A DNA stretch of 33,071 bases from Pararhodobacter sp. (GTDB lineage Bacteria; Pseudomonadota; Alphaproteobacteria; Rhodobacterales; Rhodobacteraceae): NCBI GenBank assembly GCA_020832805.1, contig JAFIED010000184.1, forward strand, positions 1 through 33,071. The letters run 5' to 3'. The position numbers and the translations under genes are program-made. Below are positions 22,818 to 29,078 of the stretch, piece after piece (the first letter of the stretch is position 1; each line of letters begins with the position of its first letter). The notes under the pieces were generated by a model that was given only the letters and a program-made list of their open reading frames with translations, had not been told where the DNA came from and ran no database searches.

Positions 22818-23462
22818 TCAGATGAACGCGCCATAGACATCGTAATCCTCGGCATAAAACCGCTGCACCCGCGCCAGGCTGCCCGCCGACAGTGTTTCGA
22901 CGGCAATCTTGGGCCCACCCTTTTGCAACCGCTGCAGACCGACCTCGCGCCCCGTGATCTTTTGCACATCGGCAGCCAGGCGCTTGGTATCTTCGATCCG
23001 GTAAAGCTGTGTATACCATCCCGGATCCCGCCCCAGATAGTCTACCATCGGCAACGCGTGATGGCCAATGGTGTCGACCGCCGCGCAATAATCATCCAGC
23101 AGCATGATGAAGGTATCCAGATCCGGATCGGCCGGCAGGCCGGCACGGGCCAGCTGCGCGCCCGCTTTCTTTTCCGACAGTTCCTTGTGATGGATTACCC
23201 TGTTGGAATAGCATGACAAAAGGCGCTTTACCGGATCACGCAACACGGCGATGCGGGTATGGTCTGCCATCGCTTCATGGCGCAACGTATCGAAGGGCAC
23301 GGATCGGTAGAGTTCATGGATCCAGTAGCGGCGCCCGCTGGCCTTGAAGGCGCGAAAGGGAAACCCGTTTTCGATCTCGAAGAACATTGTCTTGAGCGAC
23401 GTGCAGGCAATTTTCGGCACCGGGATGTAGCTCAGTTTGAACTCATCTATAATGACTGACAT
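22818..23462 (-). CDS. Sulfotransferase-family protein
   Basis: This 214-residue protein belongs to the PAPS-dependent carbohydrate sulfotransferase family. VPKIACTSLK (about residues 15-24) is the 5'-phosphosulfate-binding loop with its Lys. RIAVLRDPVKRLLSCYSN (about 70-87) holds the Arg and Ser that bind the 3'-phosphate. Such proteins move sulfate from PAPS to hydroxyl or amino groups of glycans. No signal peptide or membrane helix is seen, so the protein is likely cytoplasmic. An AAGGGGG sequence 6 bases before the ATG at 23462 supports the start. The glycosyltransferase follows by 27 bases, so a sulfated surface polysaccharide or glycolipid is a reasonable inference. Some family members are inactive or act on other substrates. 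Confidence 0.83.
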   Translation of the reverse strand: MSVIIDEFKLSYIPVPKIACTSLKTMFFEIENGFPFRAFKASGRRYWIHELYRSVPFDTLRHEAMADHTRIAVLRDPVKRLLSCYSNRVIHHKELSEKKAGAQLARAGLPADPDLDTFIMLLDDYCAAVDTIGHHALPMVDYLGRDPGWYTQLYRIEDTKRLAADVQKITGREVGLQRLQKGGPKIAVETLSAGSLARVQRFYAEDYDVYGAFI

Positions 23463-23613
23463 CCGGGCCCCCTTGTGCGCATGACAACAGCCTTACCGGC
23501 AGGCGATCAATGCACCGGCTTCGGGGCTTGCCATTAAGCCAATGGCTTTCTGGCTGCAATGTCTTTCGGCCCGGCTGATGCCCGGCATGTGGTGCCGCAA
23601 CCACCGGCAGCCC

Positions 23614-23643
23614 TTGACCTTTGGGGCAGATGTCCCCTTATTT
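23614..23643 (+). promoter_or_regulatory. sodB: Possible sodB promoter
   Basis: TTGACC at 23614-23619 and TTATTT at 23638-23643, 18 bases apart, resemble sigma-70 -35 and -10 elements. A GGGG/CCCC inverted repeat (23622-23625 and 23634-23637) lies between them. The last element ends 33 bases before the sodB ATG. The rest of the 214-base gap from 23463 shows nothing I recognise. Confidence 0.4.
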
Positions 23644-23676
23644 CACCCGAACCCATTCCAACACACGAGGCACAAG

Positions 23677-24279
23677 ATGGCTTTCACCCTTCCCGATCTG
23701 CCCTACGCCCATGATGCGCTGGCGCCGCTCGGCATGAGCCGCGAAACGCTGGAGTATCACCACGACATCCACCACAAGGCTTATGTGGACAATGGCAACA
23801 AGCTGATCGCCGGGACCGAGTGGGAAGGCAAGAGCGTCGAGGACATCGTGCGCGGCACCTATCAGGCCGGCGCGGTGGCACAGTCCGGCATCTTCAACAA
23901 CGCCAGCCAGCACTGGAACCACAACAAGTTCTGGGAATGGATGGCACCGGGCGAAAACAAGGGCATGCCCGGCGCACTGGAAAAGGCCCTGACCGAGGCT
24001 TTCGGATCGATCGACAAATTCAAGGATGAATTCAGCGCCGCCGGTGCAGGGCAGTTCGGCTCTGGCTGGTGCTGGCTGGTCAAGGACAAGGATGGCAGCC
24101 TGAAGGTCACCAAGACCGAAAACGGCGTCAATCCGCTGTGCTTTGGCCAGACCGCATTGCTGGGCTGCGATGTGTGGGAGCACAGCTATTACATCGACTT
24201 CCGCAACAAGCGGCCGGCCTACCTGAGCAACTTCCTGGACAAGCTGGTCAACTGGGAAGCGGTTGCCGCGGGGCTCTGA
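23677..24279 (+). CDS. sodB: Superoxide dismutase, Fe type
   Basis: This is a 200-residue Fe/Mn superoxide dismutase that converts superoxide to oxygen and hydrogen peroxide in the cytoplasm. The metal ligands are His28 (EYHHD), His82 (WNHN), Asp165 and His169 (DVWEHSYY). Gln78 in NNASQHWNHN, at the position where Fe enzymes carry their active-site glutamine, points to the iron form, although cambialistic use of Mn cannot be excluded. GAGG lies 7 bases before the ATG at 23677. Longer in-frame starts would add 45 residues with no family match. The gene stands alone, followed by a REP-like element. Confidence 0.95.
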   Translation: MAFTLPDLPYAHDALAPLGMSRETLEYHHDIHHKAYVDNGNKLIAGTEWEGKSVEDIVRGTYQAGAVAQSGIFNNASQHWNHNKFWEWMAPGENKGMPGALEKALTEAFGSIDKFKDEFSAAGAGQFGSGWCWLVKDKDGSLKVTKTENGVNPLCFGQTALLGCDVWEHSYYIDFRNKRPAYLSNFLDKLVNWEAVAAGL

Positions 24280-24311
24280 CCCCGGTGGCGGGCCTGGGCG
24301 AGGCGCAGGAA

Positions 24312-24376
24312 GGGGGGCTGGCCCCCCTCGCCCTTCGGGCTCACCCCCCAGAGTATTTTCGGCAAGATGAAGGAGG
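24312..24376 (+). repeat. REP-like intergenic element
   Basis: A GGGGGG-CTGG-CCCCCC hairpin (24312-24327) and a GCCC-TTC-GGGC hairpin (24330-24340) are followed by CACCCCCCAGAGTATTTTC and GGCAAGATGAAGGAGG (to 24376). From memory this resembles a short element repeated between genes in many Rhodobacteraceae, a hairpin followed by a GGAGTATTT...AAGATGAA-like tail. Only one copy occurs in this window. It follows sodB and could terminate or stabilise its message, and its tail ends close to the start of the next gene. Confidence 0.6.
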
Positions 24377-24398
24377 CGCGGTTCCGGCTGCGCCTCTT

Positions 24399-26012
24399 TT
24401 GCTGGGCGGCGCGGGATTGCTGGTGGGGCTGTGGCTGTCGGCGCAGCTGCTGCCCGCCTTGCCCGATCCGGCTGCGGCGGTGCTGGTGCTGGGGCTTGGC
24501 GGGCTGATCGCCTTGCCCTGGGGCTGGGGGCTGGCCGTGTCACGGGGGCATGACCTGCGCAGATACACTGCCGGGGGATGGTTGCGCCCGCTGCTGGCCG
24601 GGCCGCTGGTTCGGCTGGTGGTGACGGGGCTGGGTGGCGCCCTGGCGTCAGCGCTTTTGTTGCTGCGCCTGACCGAGGCCGGACCTGCGCTGTGGGCGCT
24701 GGTGGTTCTGGCGTTGCCGCTGACCTGGTGCCTGATGGCGTGGCTTGGCCCATGGGGCCGGACCGAGCTGGTTGGCCTGCATGCGCGCCGATTGGTGCAT
24801 CGCACGGCGGTGGCCCTGTCGGTTTCCGTGCTGACGGGTCTGTCTGCCCTGGCTGGATGGTTTTTGCCCTTGCCCGATCTGGCCCCGTTCGAGCCCCCCG
24901 CCGGCGCTGGGCCGCTGGTGGCCCAGGTGCTTGCCTTTGGGCATCTCTGGGCAGGGCTGGAGAGCTTTGCGCTGGGGCAGGCGGCAACATTCGGGGTCTG
25001 GGGGCGGGGACTGGCGCTATTGATCGCGGCGCTGGGTCAGGCGACGGTGTTCGGGGCGGCGGCAAGCCTGGCGGTGACCCTGGCCTTGCCTGGTCAGGAA
25101 TGGCTCAGGGGGCTGGGGGTGGCCTCTGATGCGATACCCCGCCCGCCCACGGGCCGCGCGGGACCGATCATTGTACTGGCCCTTGCCCTGGCGCTGTTCG
25201 CCACCGTCGTTGTCACAAGCCGCTGGCTGGACGCCCAGCCCCCCGCGTTGCGACCGGACGCGCAGGTGATGGACCTGGTCGAGCGGATTGACGGCGTGCT
25301 GTATAGGCCCGGCACGCAACAGGCATTGAACGCCCTGCGCGCTGAAGCTCTGGCCGAAACCGAGACAGCCCGCCTGCGCGCCGAACGGCTGATCAATCAG
25401 GGCTTTGACAGCATGGTGGCGCATGTCGATGAATTCCTGGATGCGTATTATTCGCTTCCTGCCGAATATGGGCGCCTTTTGGCGGTAGCGACAGGTGATC
25501 TGGAAGCCCGTTTGCGATTGCAGTTGTCGTCGGCCCTGCTTGAGGGCGAGCCGTTCGCCCCGTTGGAGACGTTGCGCGCGCAGACCGAAGCACGGCTGGC
25601 TGTTCTGGCGCAGCGCGAGGCGACGATACTGGCCGAAAGCCGGGTGCCTGTGGGCAACCCGGCCATGATGCGGCTTTCCGACAGCCACCCAGAAGCGCTG
25701 TCGTCAGTCTTTGAGCTTTTGTCGGCCCAGCAGCAGGCAGCGGTCACCCGGCTTGCGCTGGCAGGCAGTGCCGGGGCGGTTTCGGCAGCGGTGGCGCGGC
25801 AGTTGGTGCTGCGGCTGGCACGGGGGCGCGTGGCCACGACAACAGCGCGTGTCATGACACGGGCAGGTGGCCCGCTGGTGGCGGTGGCCGTGGATTACGG
25901 GCTTCTCAGGCTGGATGCATACCGCAACCGCGACACCTTTCGGGCCGAGATCATCGAACAGATCGAAGAACAGCGTGCCGCGGCGCTGGCCATGCTGTCA
26001 CCGCCAGGGTGA
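24399..26012 (+). CDS. Unrecognised membrane protein with long C-terminal domain
   Basis: This open frame encodes about 537 residues that I cannot assign to a family. The first 300 or so residues hold about six to eight hydrophobic segments rich in Leu, Ala and Gly. The C-terminal part (from about residue 310) begins with a helix-rich stretch likely to be coiled or bundled (FDSMVAHVDEFLDAYYSLPA, then repeated LxxALxxE-like patterns). It later has another hydrophobic stretch and ends with FRAEIIEQIEEQRAAAL. The start is uncertain: no ATG lies in frame after sodB, the frame is open from inside sodB, and the TTG at 24399 is only the first plausible codon after the REP-like element. Codon use and a clear stop at 26012 support a real gene. 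It converges on the lrp-type gene. Confidence 0.68.
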   Translation: MLGGAGLLVGLWLSAQLLPALPDPAAAVLVLGLGGLIALPWGWGLAVSRGHDLRRYTAGGWLRPLLAGPLVRLVVTGLGGALASALLLLRLTEAGPALWALVVLALPLTWCLMAWLGPWGRTELVGLHARRLVHRTAVALSVSVLTGLSALAGWFLPLPDLAPFEPPAGAGPLVAQVLAFGHLWAGLESFALGQAATFGVWGRGLALLIAALGQATVFGAAASLAVTLALPGQEWLRGLGVASDAIPRPPTGRAGPIIVLALALALFATVVVTSRWLDAQPPALRPDAQVMDLVERIDGVLYRPGTQQALNALRAEALAETETARLRAERLINQGFDSMVAHVDEFLDAYYSLPAEYGRLLAVATGDLEARLRLQLSSALLEGEPFAPLETLRAQTEARLAVLAQREATILAESRVPVGNPAMMRLSDSHPEALSSVFELLSAQQQAAVTRLALAGSAGAVSAAVARQLVLRLARGRVATTTARVMTRAGGPLVAVAVDYGLLRLDAYRNRDTFRAEIIEQIEEQRAAALAMLSPPG

Positions 26013-26014
26013 CA

Positions 26015-26052
26015 CGCGGGCCGTTCCATCGCCGCTAAAGCGGCAGCCCGCG
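26015..26052. terminator. Nested hairpins between convergent genes
   Basis: CGCGGGC at 26015-26021 pairs with GCCCGCG at 26046-26052. Inside lies GCCGCT-AA-AGCGGC (26031-26044), which contains the lrp-type gene's stop codon. The structure separates two convergent genes and could serve both directions, though no T-run follows. Confidence 0.5.
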
Positions 26053-26490
26053 AAAGGTTTTCAACTGGTCCATCACGATCTGGCTGTGCACCCGCGCCAC
26101 CGCCGGATGCGGCAACAACCGGCCGTGGATGATCTGGTTGAGCGCGCCCAGATCGGCGCACCAGACGCGCAGCAGGTAATCGGATTCCCCGGTCAGGGTC
26201 CAGACGCTGACGATCTCGGGCAGTCCCTGCAGCAGCCGCTCGAACCCGCGGGCCTGATCCGGGGCGTGGCTTGCCATCTGTACCTGCACGAAAGCCTGCA
26301 AGCTCACCCCAAGCCGCGCCGGGTCCAGCCGCCCGGTGGTGGCGGTGACATAGCCCTCGGCCTCCAGCCGCGCACGCCGGCGGGCGGCCTGACTGGGCGA
26401 CAGGTTGATCCGATCACCCAATGCCTGTGCGGTCAGCGTGGCGTCCTGCTGCAACGCTGCGAGAATTTTCCGGTCGTTCGGGTCAAGCAT
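26035..26490 (-). CDS. Lrp/AsnC-family regulator
   Basis: This 151-residue protein has the standard two-domain Lrp/AsnC structure: an N-terminal helix-turn-helix (about residues 3-60, LDPNDRKILAALQQDATLTA and INLSPSQAARRRARLEAEG) and a C-terminal RAM (ligand-sensing, oligomerising) domain including VWTLTGESDYLLRVWCADLG. It is divergent from the hpd gene with a 146-base gap, so it probably controls tyrosine/phenylalanine breakdown in response to an amino acid. The shared region carries three ATGCGCG words (26489-26495, 26520-26526 and 26529-26535) that may be its sites. Confidence 0.92.
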   Translation of the reverse strand: MLDPNDRKILAALQQDATLTAQALGDRINLSPSQAARRRARLEAEGYVTATTGRLDPARLGVSLQAFVQVQMASHAPDQARGFERLLQGLPEIVSVWTLTGESDYLLRVWCADLGALNQIIHGRLLPHPAVARVHSQIVMDQLKTFRGLPL

Positions 26491-26636
26491 GCGCGTTTAC
26501 CGCATTAAATATCATTCAGATGCGCGTAATGCGCGATACCTCTGAAAGTCTTGCCATCATTCGCGCACCCGGCGCAACCCGTTTGCCCTAAGATGCGCGG
26601 CAGAGTCAGGTAAGTACGATAGAAAGGGAGATATTC
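26491..26636. promoter_or_regulatory. Divergent lrp-type/hpd control region
   Basis: This 146-base gap between divergent genes contains a relatively AT-rich part (ATTAAATATCATT) and a GCGC-GTAAT-GCGC inverted repeat at 26522-26534. The word ATGCGCG occurs at 26520-26526 and 26529-26535, and again over the lrp-type start codon at 26489-26495. An AAGGGAG ribosome binding site precedes hpd by 7 bases. Binding by the divergent Lrp-type protein is inferred. Confidence 0.4.
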
Positions 26637-27740
26637 ATGGGTCCGTTCCCGCATGCCGCCCCGCGCGCCAGCATCTCGGCAGAAAACCCCGCCGGCACCG
26701 ACGGCTTCGAATTCGTCGAATTCGCGCATCCAGAACCCGAAAAGCTGCGCGAGGTGTTCAGCCGCATGGGCTATACGCTGACCGCCCGGCACAAGACCAA
26801 GGCCATCGAGCTGTGGCAGCAAGGCGATATCACCTATGTCCTGAACAACGAGCCCGGCAGCCATGCGCTGGCCTTTGTCGGTGAACATGGCCCCTGCGCC
26901 CCCTCGATGGGCTGGCGCGTGGTGGATCGGTTCAAGGCTTTCGAGCATGCGGTCGCCAAGGGCGCGGAACCCTATGAAGGGCCCGGCAAGATGATGGACA
27001 CCCCGGCCATCAAGGGGATCGGTGGCAGCCTGATCTATTTCATCGATGCCTATGGCACCGAGGATCTGACCGGCCCCTATGCCGGCGAGTTCGACTTTGT
27101 CGCCGACCCCAAGCCGGCGGGTGTGGGCTTTTACTACCTCGACCACCTGACCCACAATGTCCACAAGGGCAACATGGATGTCTGGTTCCGCTTTTACGGC
27201 GATATATTCGGCTTCAAGGAAATCCGGTTCTTCAATATCGAGGGCAAGCACAGCGGGCTACTGAGCCGGGCGCTGACCTCGCCCTGCCAGCGTATCCGCA
27301 TTCCGATCAACGAGGATCGGGGCGAAACCGGGCAGATTGTTGAATACCTCAAGCGATACAACGGCGAGGGTATTCAGCACATCGCGGTGGGCACCGAGGA
27401 CATCTATGATGCCGTGGACGAGATCGCCGAACGCGGCGTGAAGTTCATGCCCGCCCCGCCTCCGATCTATTACGACATGAGCCATGAGCGCGTGCAGGGC
27501 CATGAGGAACCCATCGAACAGATGAAAAAGCACGGCATCCTGATTGACGGCGAGGGTGTGGTCGATGGAGGCGAAACCCGAATCCTGCTGCAGATTTTCT
27601 CGAAAACCGTAATCGGGCCGATCTTTTTCGAGTTCATCCAGCGCAAGGGCGACGACGGATTCGGCGAGGGCAATTTCAAGGCGCTGTTCGAATCGATCGA
27701 GCGCGACCAGATTGAACGCGGCGTGCTGAAAACGGCCTGA
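26637..27740 (+). CDS. hpd: 4-hydroxyphenylpyruvate dioxygenase
   Basis: This 367-residue, two-domain VOC-fold Fe(II) enzyme converts 4-hydroxyphenylpyruvate and oxygen to homogentisate and CO2 in tyrosine catabolism. The iron ligands are visible: His170 in LDHLTHNV, His248 in GIQHIAV and Glu332 in FFEFIQRKG. The C-terminal helix FGEGNFKALFESIERDQ is the conserved gate helix. Its length is normal for the bacterial enzyme. AAGGGAG lies 7 bases before the ATG. It is divergent from an Lrp-type regulator and ends in a strong terminator, so it is a single-gene unit. Homogentisate dioxygenase and later pathway genes are not in the window. Confidence 0.97.
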   Translation: MGPFPHAAPRASISAENPAGTDGFEFVEFAHPEPEKLREVFSRMGYTLTARHKTKAIELWQQGDITYVLNNEPGSHALAFVGEHGPCAPSMGWRVVDRFKAFEHAVAKGAEPYEGPGKMMDTPAIKGIGGSLIYFIDAYGTEDLTGPYAGEFDFVADPKPAGVGFYYLDHLTHNVHKGNMDVWFRFYGDIFGFKEIRFFNIEGKHSGLLSRALTSPCQRIRIPINEDRGETGQIVEYLKRYNGEGIQHIAVGTEDIYDAVDEIAERGVKFMPAPPPIYYDMSHERVQGHEEPIEQMKKHGILIDGEGVVDGGETRILLQIFSKTVIGPIFFEFIQRKGDDGFGEGNFKALFESIERDQIERGVLKTA

Positions 27741-27768
27741 CAATAGCGCATTGACTTTGTTCACCTGC

Positions 27769-27799
27769 ACGCCCCGGCATCCCTGCCGGGGCGTTTTTT
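27769..27799 (+). terminator. Rho-independent terminator after hpd
   Basis: ACGCCCCGGCA at 27769-27779 pairs perfectly with TGCCGGGGCGT at 27784-27794 around a 4-base loop, followed by a T-run to 27799. It lies 29 bases after the hpd stop. Confidence 0.93.
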
Positions 27800-27913
27800 C
27801 TTGAATTTGGACAAAGCATGCGCCCTACTCAAATCATTGCGGTCAGACCGCAGCGATACCGGGCAACAGATCCGGAAACCTGAAGACAACAAACCCGACA
27901 GGAGAGACAGAGG

Positions 27914-28933
27914 ATGACCAGCCTTACCCGCAGAACCGCCCTGGCGGCGGCCCTTGCCCTGCCGCTTGCCACGCTGGGCGGCACCGTTGATGCGCAGACC
28001 CGCACCTATGTGCTGACCACCGCCACCACTGGCGGCACCTATTATCCGGTCGGCGTGGCACTGGCCACATTGGCCAAGATTCATTTGCAGAACGCGCATG
28101 GCATCGACATGTCGGCCATCTCCTCGGCGGGTTCGGGCGAGAACACGGTACTGCTGCGCGAGAACCAGGCGCAGTTCGCCATCATGCAGGGTCTGTTCGG
28201 GCAATGGGCGCGCGAAGGCTCTGGTGCGCTGGAAGAGGCCGGCCCGCAGGACAACATGCGGTCCATTGCCATGCTGTGGCCGAATGTCGAACATTTCCTG
28301 CTGCACAGCAGCCTAGTCGAAACCGGCACCGCCGCAGACCTTGCCAATCTTTCGGGGCATGCCTTTTCGATCGGGGCACGCAATTCGGGCACCGAGCATT
28401 CCAACCGCTTTCTGTTCGACAATTTCGGGGTCGATTATGACAGCTGGGAACTGGTCTATCAGGGCTTTGGCCCGTCGATCGACTCGCTGATCAACGGTAC
28501 CATCATGGGCACCAACATCAATTCAGGCATCGGGGTGGGTACGGTAACGCGCGCACGCGCCCAGATGGGCGATGCTGTCACCCTGCTCAGCGTCACGGAT
28601 GAAGAACTCGCCCGTTTTGACGGGGGCACGGGGCTGTATTTTCATATCACCATCCCGGGCGGCACCTATCCCGGCATTGACGATGATGTGCTGACCATCG
28701 CACAACCGAATTTCCTGGCGGTGAATGCGGATGTGCCCGAGGAAGACGTCTATCTCTTCACGCGCACTGTCTATGAAAACCTTGGCTTTCTGTGCAACAT
28801 CCACCCCGCCACCTGCGACATGAGCCTGGACAATGCCATGGCCGGCCTGCCGCTGCGGCTGCATCCGGGTGCCGCCCGTTTCTACGAGGAAGCCGGGCTC
28901 ACCATCCCTGACAATATCGCCCCAGCAGACTGA
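27914..28933 (+). CDS. TAXI-family TRAP substrate-binding protein
   Basis: This 339-residue periplasmic protein belongs to the TAXI (TRAP-associated extracytoplasmic immunogenic) branch. TTATTGGTYYPVGVALATL near the mature N-terminus is the typical opening, and FSIGARNSGTEHSNRFLF is the conserved central ligand-binding block. The signal region LTRRTALAAALALPLATLGG contains a twin arginine before the hydrophobic stretch, so Tat export is possible, although Sec cannot be excluded. TAXI systems with known substrates import amino acids or dicarboxylates such as glutamate and 2-oxoglutarate. A GGAGA ribosome binding site precedes the ATG. It is followed by two hairpins and then its fused permease gene. 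Confidence 0.92.
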   Translation: MTSLTRRTALAAALALPLATLGGTVDAQTRTYVLTTATTGGTYYPVGVALATLAKIHLQNAHGIDMSAISSAGSGENTVLLRENQAQFAIMQGLFGQWAREGSGALEEAGPQDNMRSIAMLWPNVEHFLLHSSLVETGTAADLANLSGHAFSIGARNSGTEHSNRFLFDNFGVDYDSWELVYQGFGPSIDSLINGTIMGTNINSGIGVGTVTRARAQMGDAVTLLSVTDEELARFDGGTGLYFHITIPGGTYPGIDDDVLTIAQPNFLAVNADVPEEDVYLFTRTVYENLGFLCNIHPATCDMSLDNAMAGLPLRLHPGAARFYEEAGLTIPDNIAPAD

Positions 28934-28938
28934 TCATG

Positions 28939-28997
28939 CCAGCTTGACAATGTCAGGCTGGCCGCGGTGGGGCGTTCACCGGTGACCACCCCACCGC
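28939..28997 (+). other. Two tandem hairpins between TAXI binding protein and permease
   Basis: The first hairpin, 28939-28961, is CCAGCTTGACA against TGTCAGGCTGG: 11 pairs including one U-G, around a single central base (a few inner pairs must open to form the loop). The second has GCGGTGGGG (28964-28972) against CCCCACCGC (28989-28997), a perfect 9-base-pair stem whose 16-base loop itself contains the palindrome TCACCGGTGA (28976-28985). Neither has a T-run. They begin 5 bases after the binding-protein stop codon. Confidence 0.75.
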
Positions 28998-29078
28998 CCC
29001 GGTTAAGTGAAACGGTATCGCGGTGACTGGCCCGGCCTGGCCGGACCGATTGCGCGCAAGCGGCGTGGCGAGGGTGGT

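Noticed and set aside
23542-23676. Upstream in-frame start adding 45 residues to superoxide dismutase
   Set aside because: The family N-terminus starts at 23677 with a ribosome binding site, and the extension overlaps the likely promoter.
23638-25065. Open frame of 475 codons on the minus strand over sodB and the next gene
   Set aside because: It covers a certain sodB gene in antisense, and the Pro/Arg/Ala-rich translation has no domain.
29007-29078. GTG start extending the fused TRAP permease by 24 codons
   Set aside because: The extension is polar and unlike family N-termini, and the ATG at 29079 has a properly spaced GAGG.
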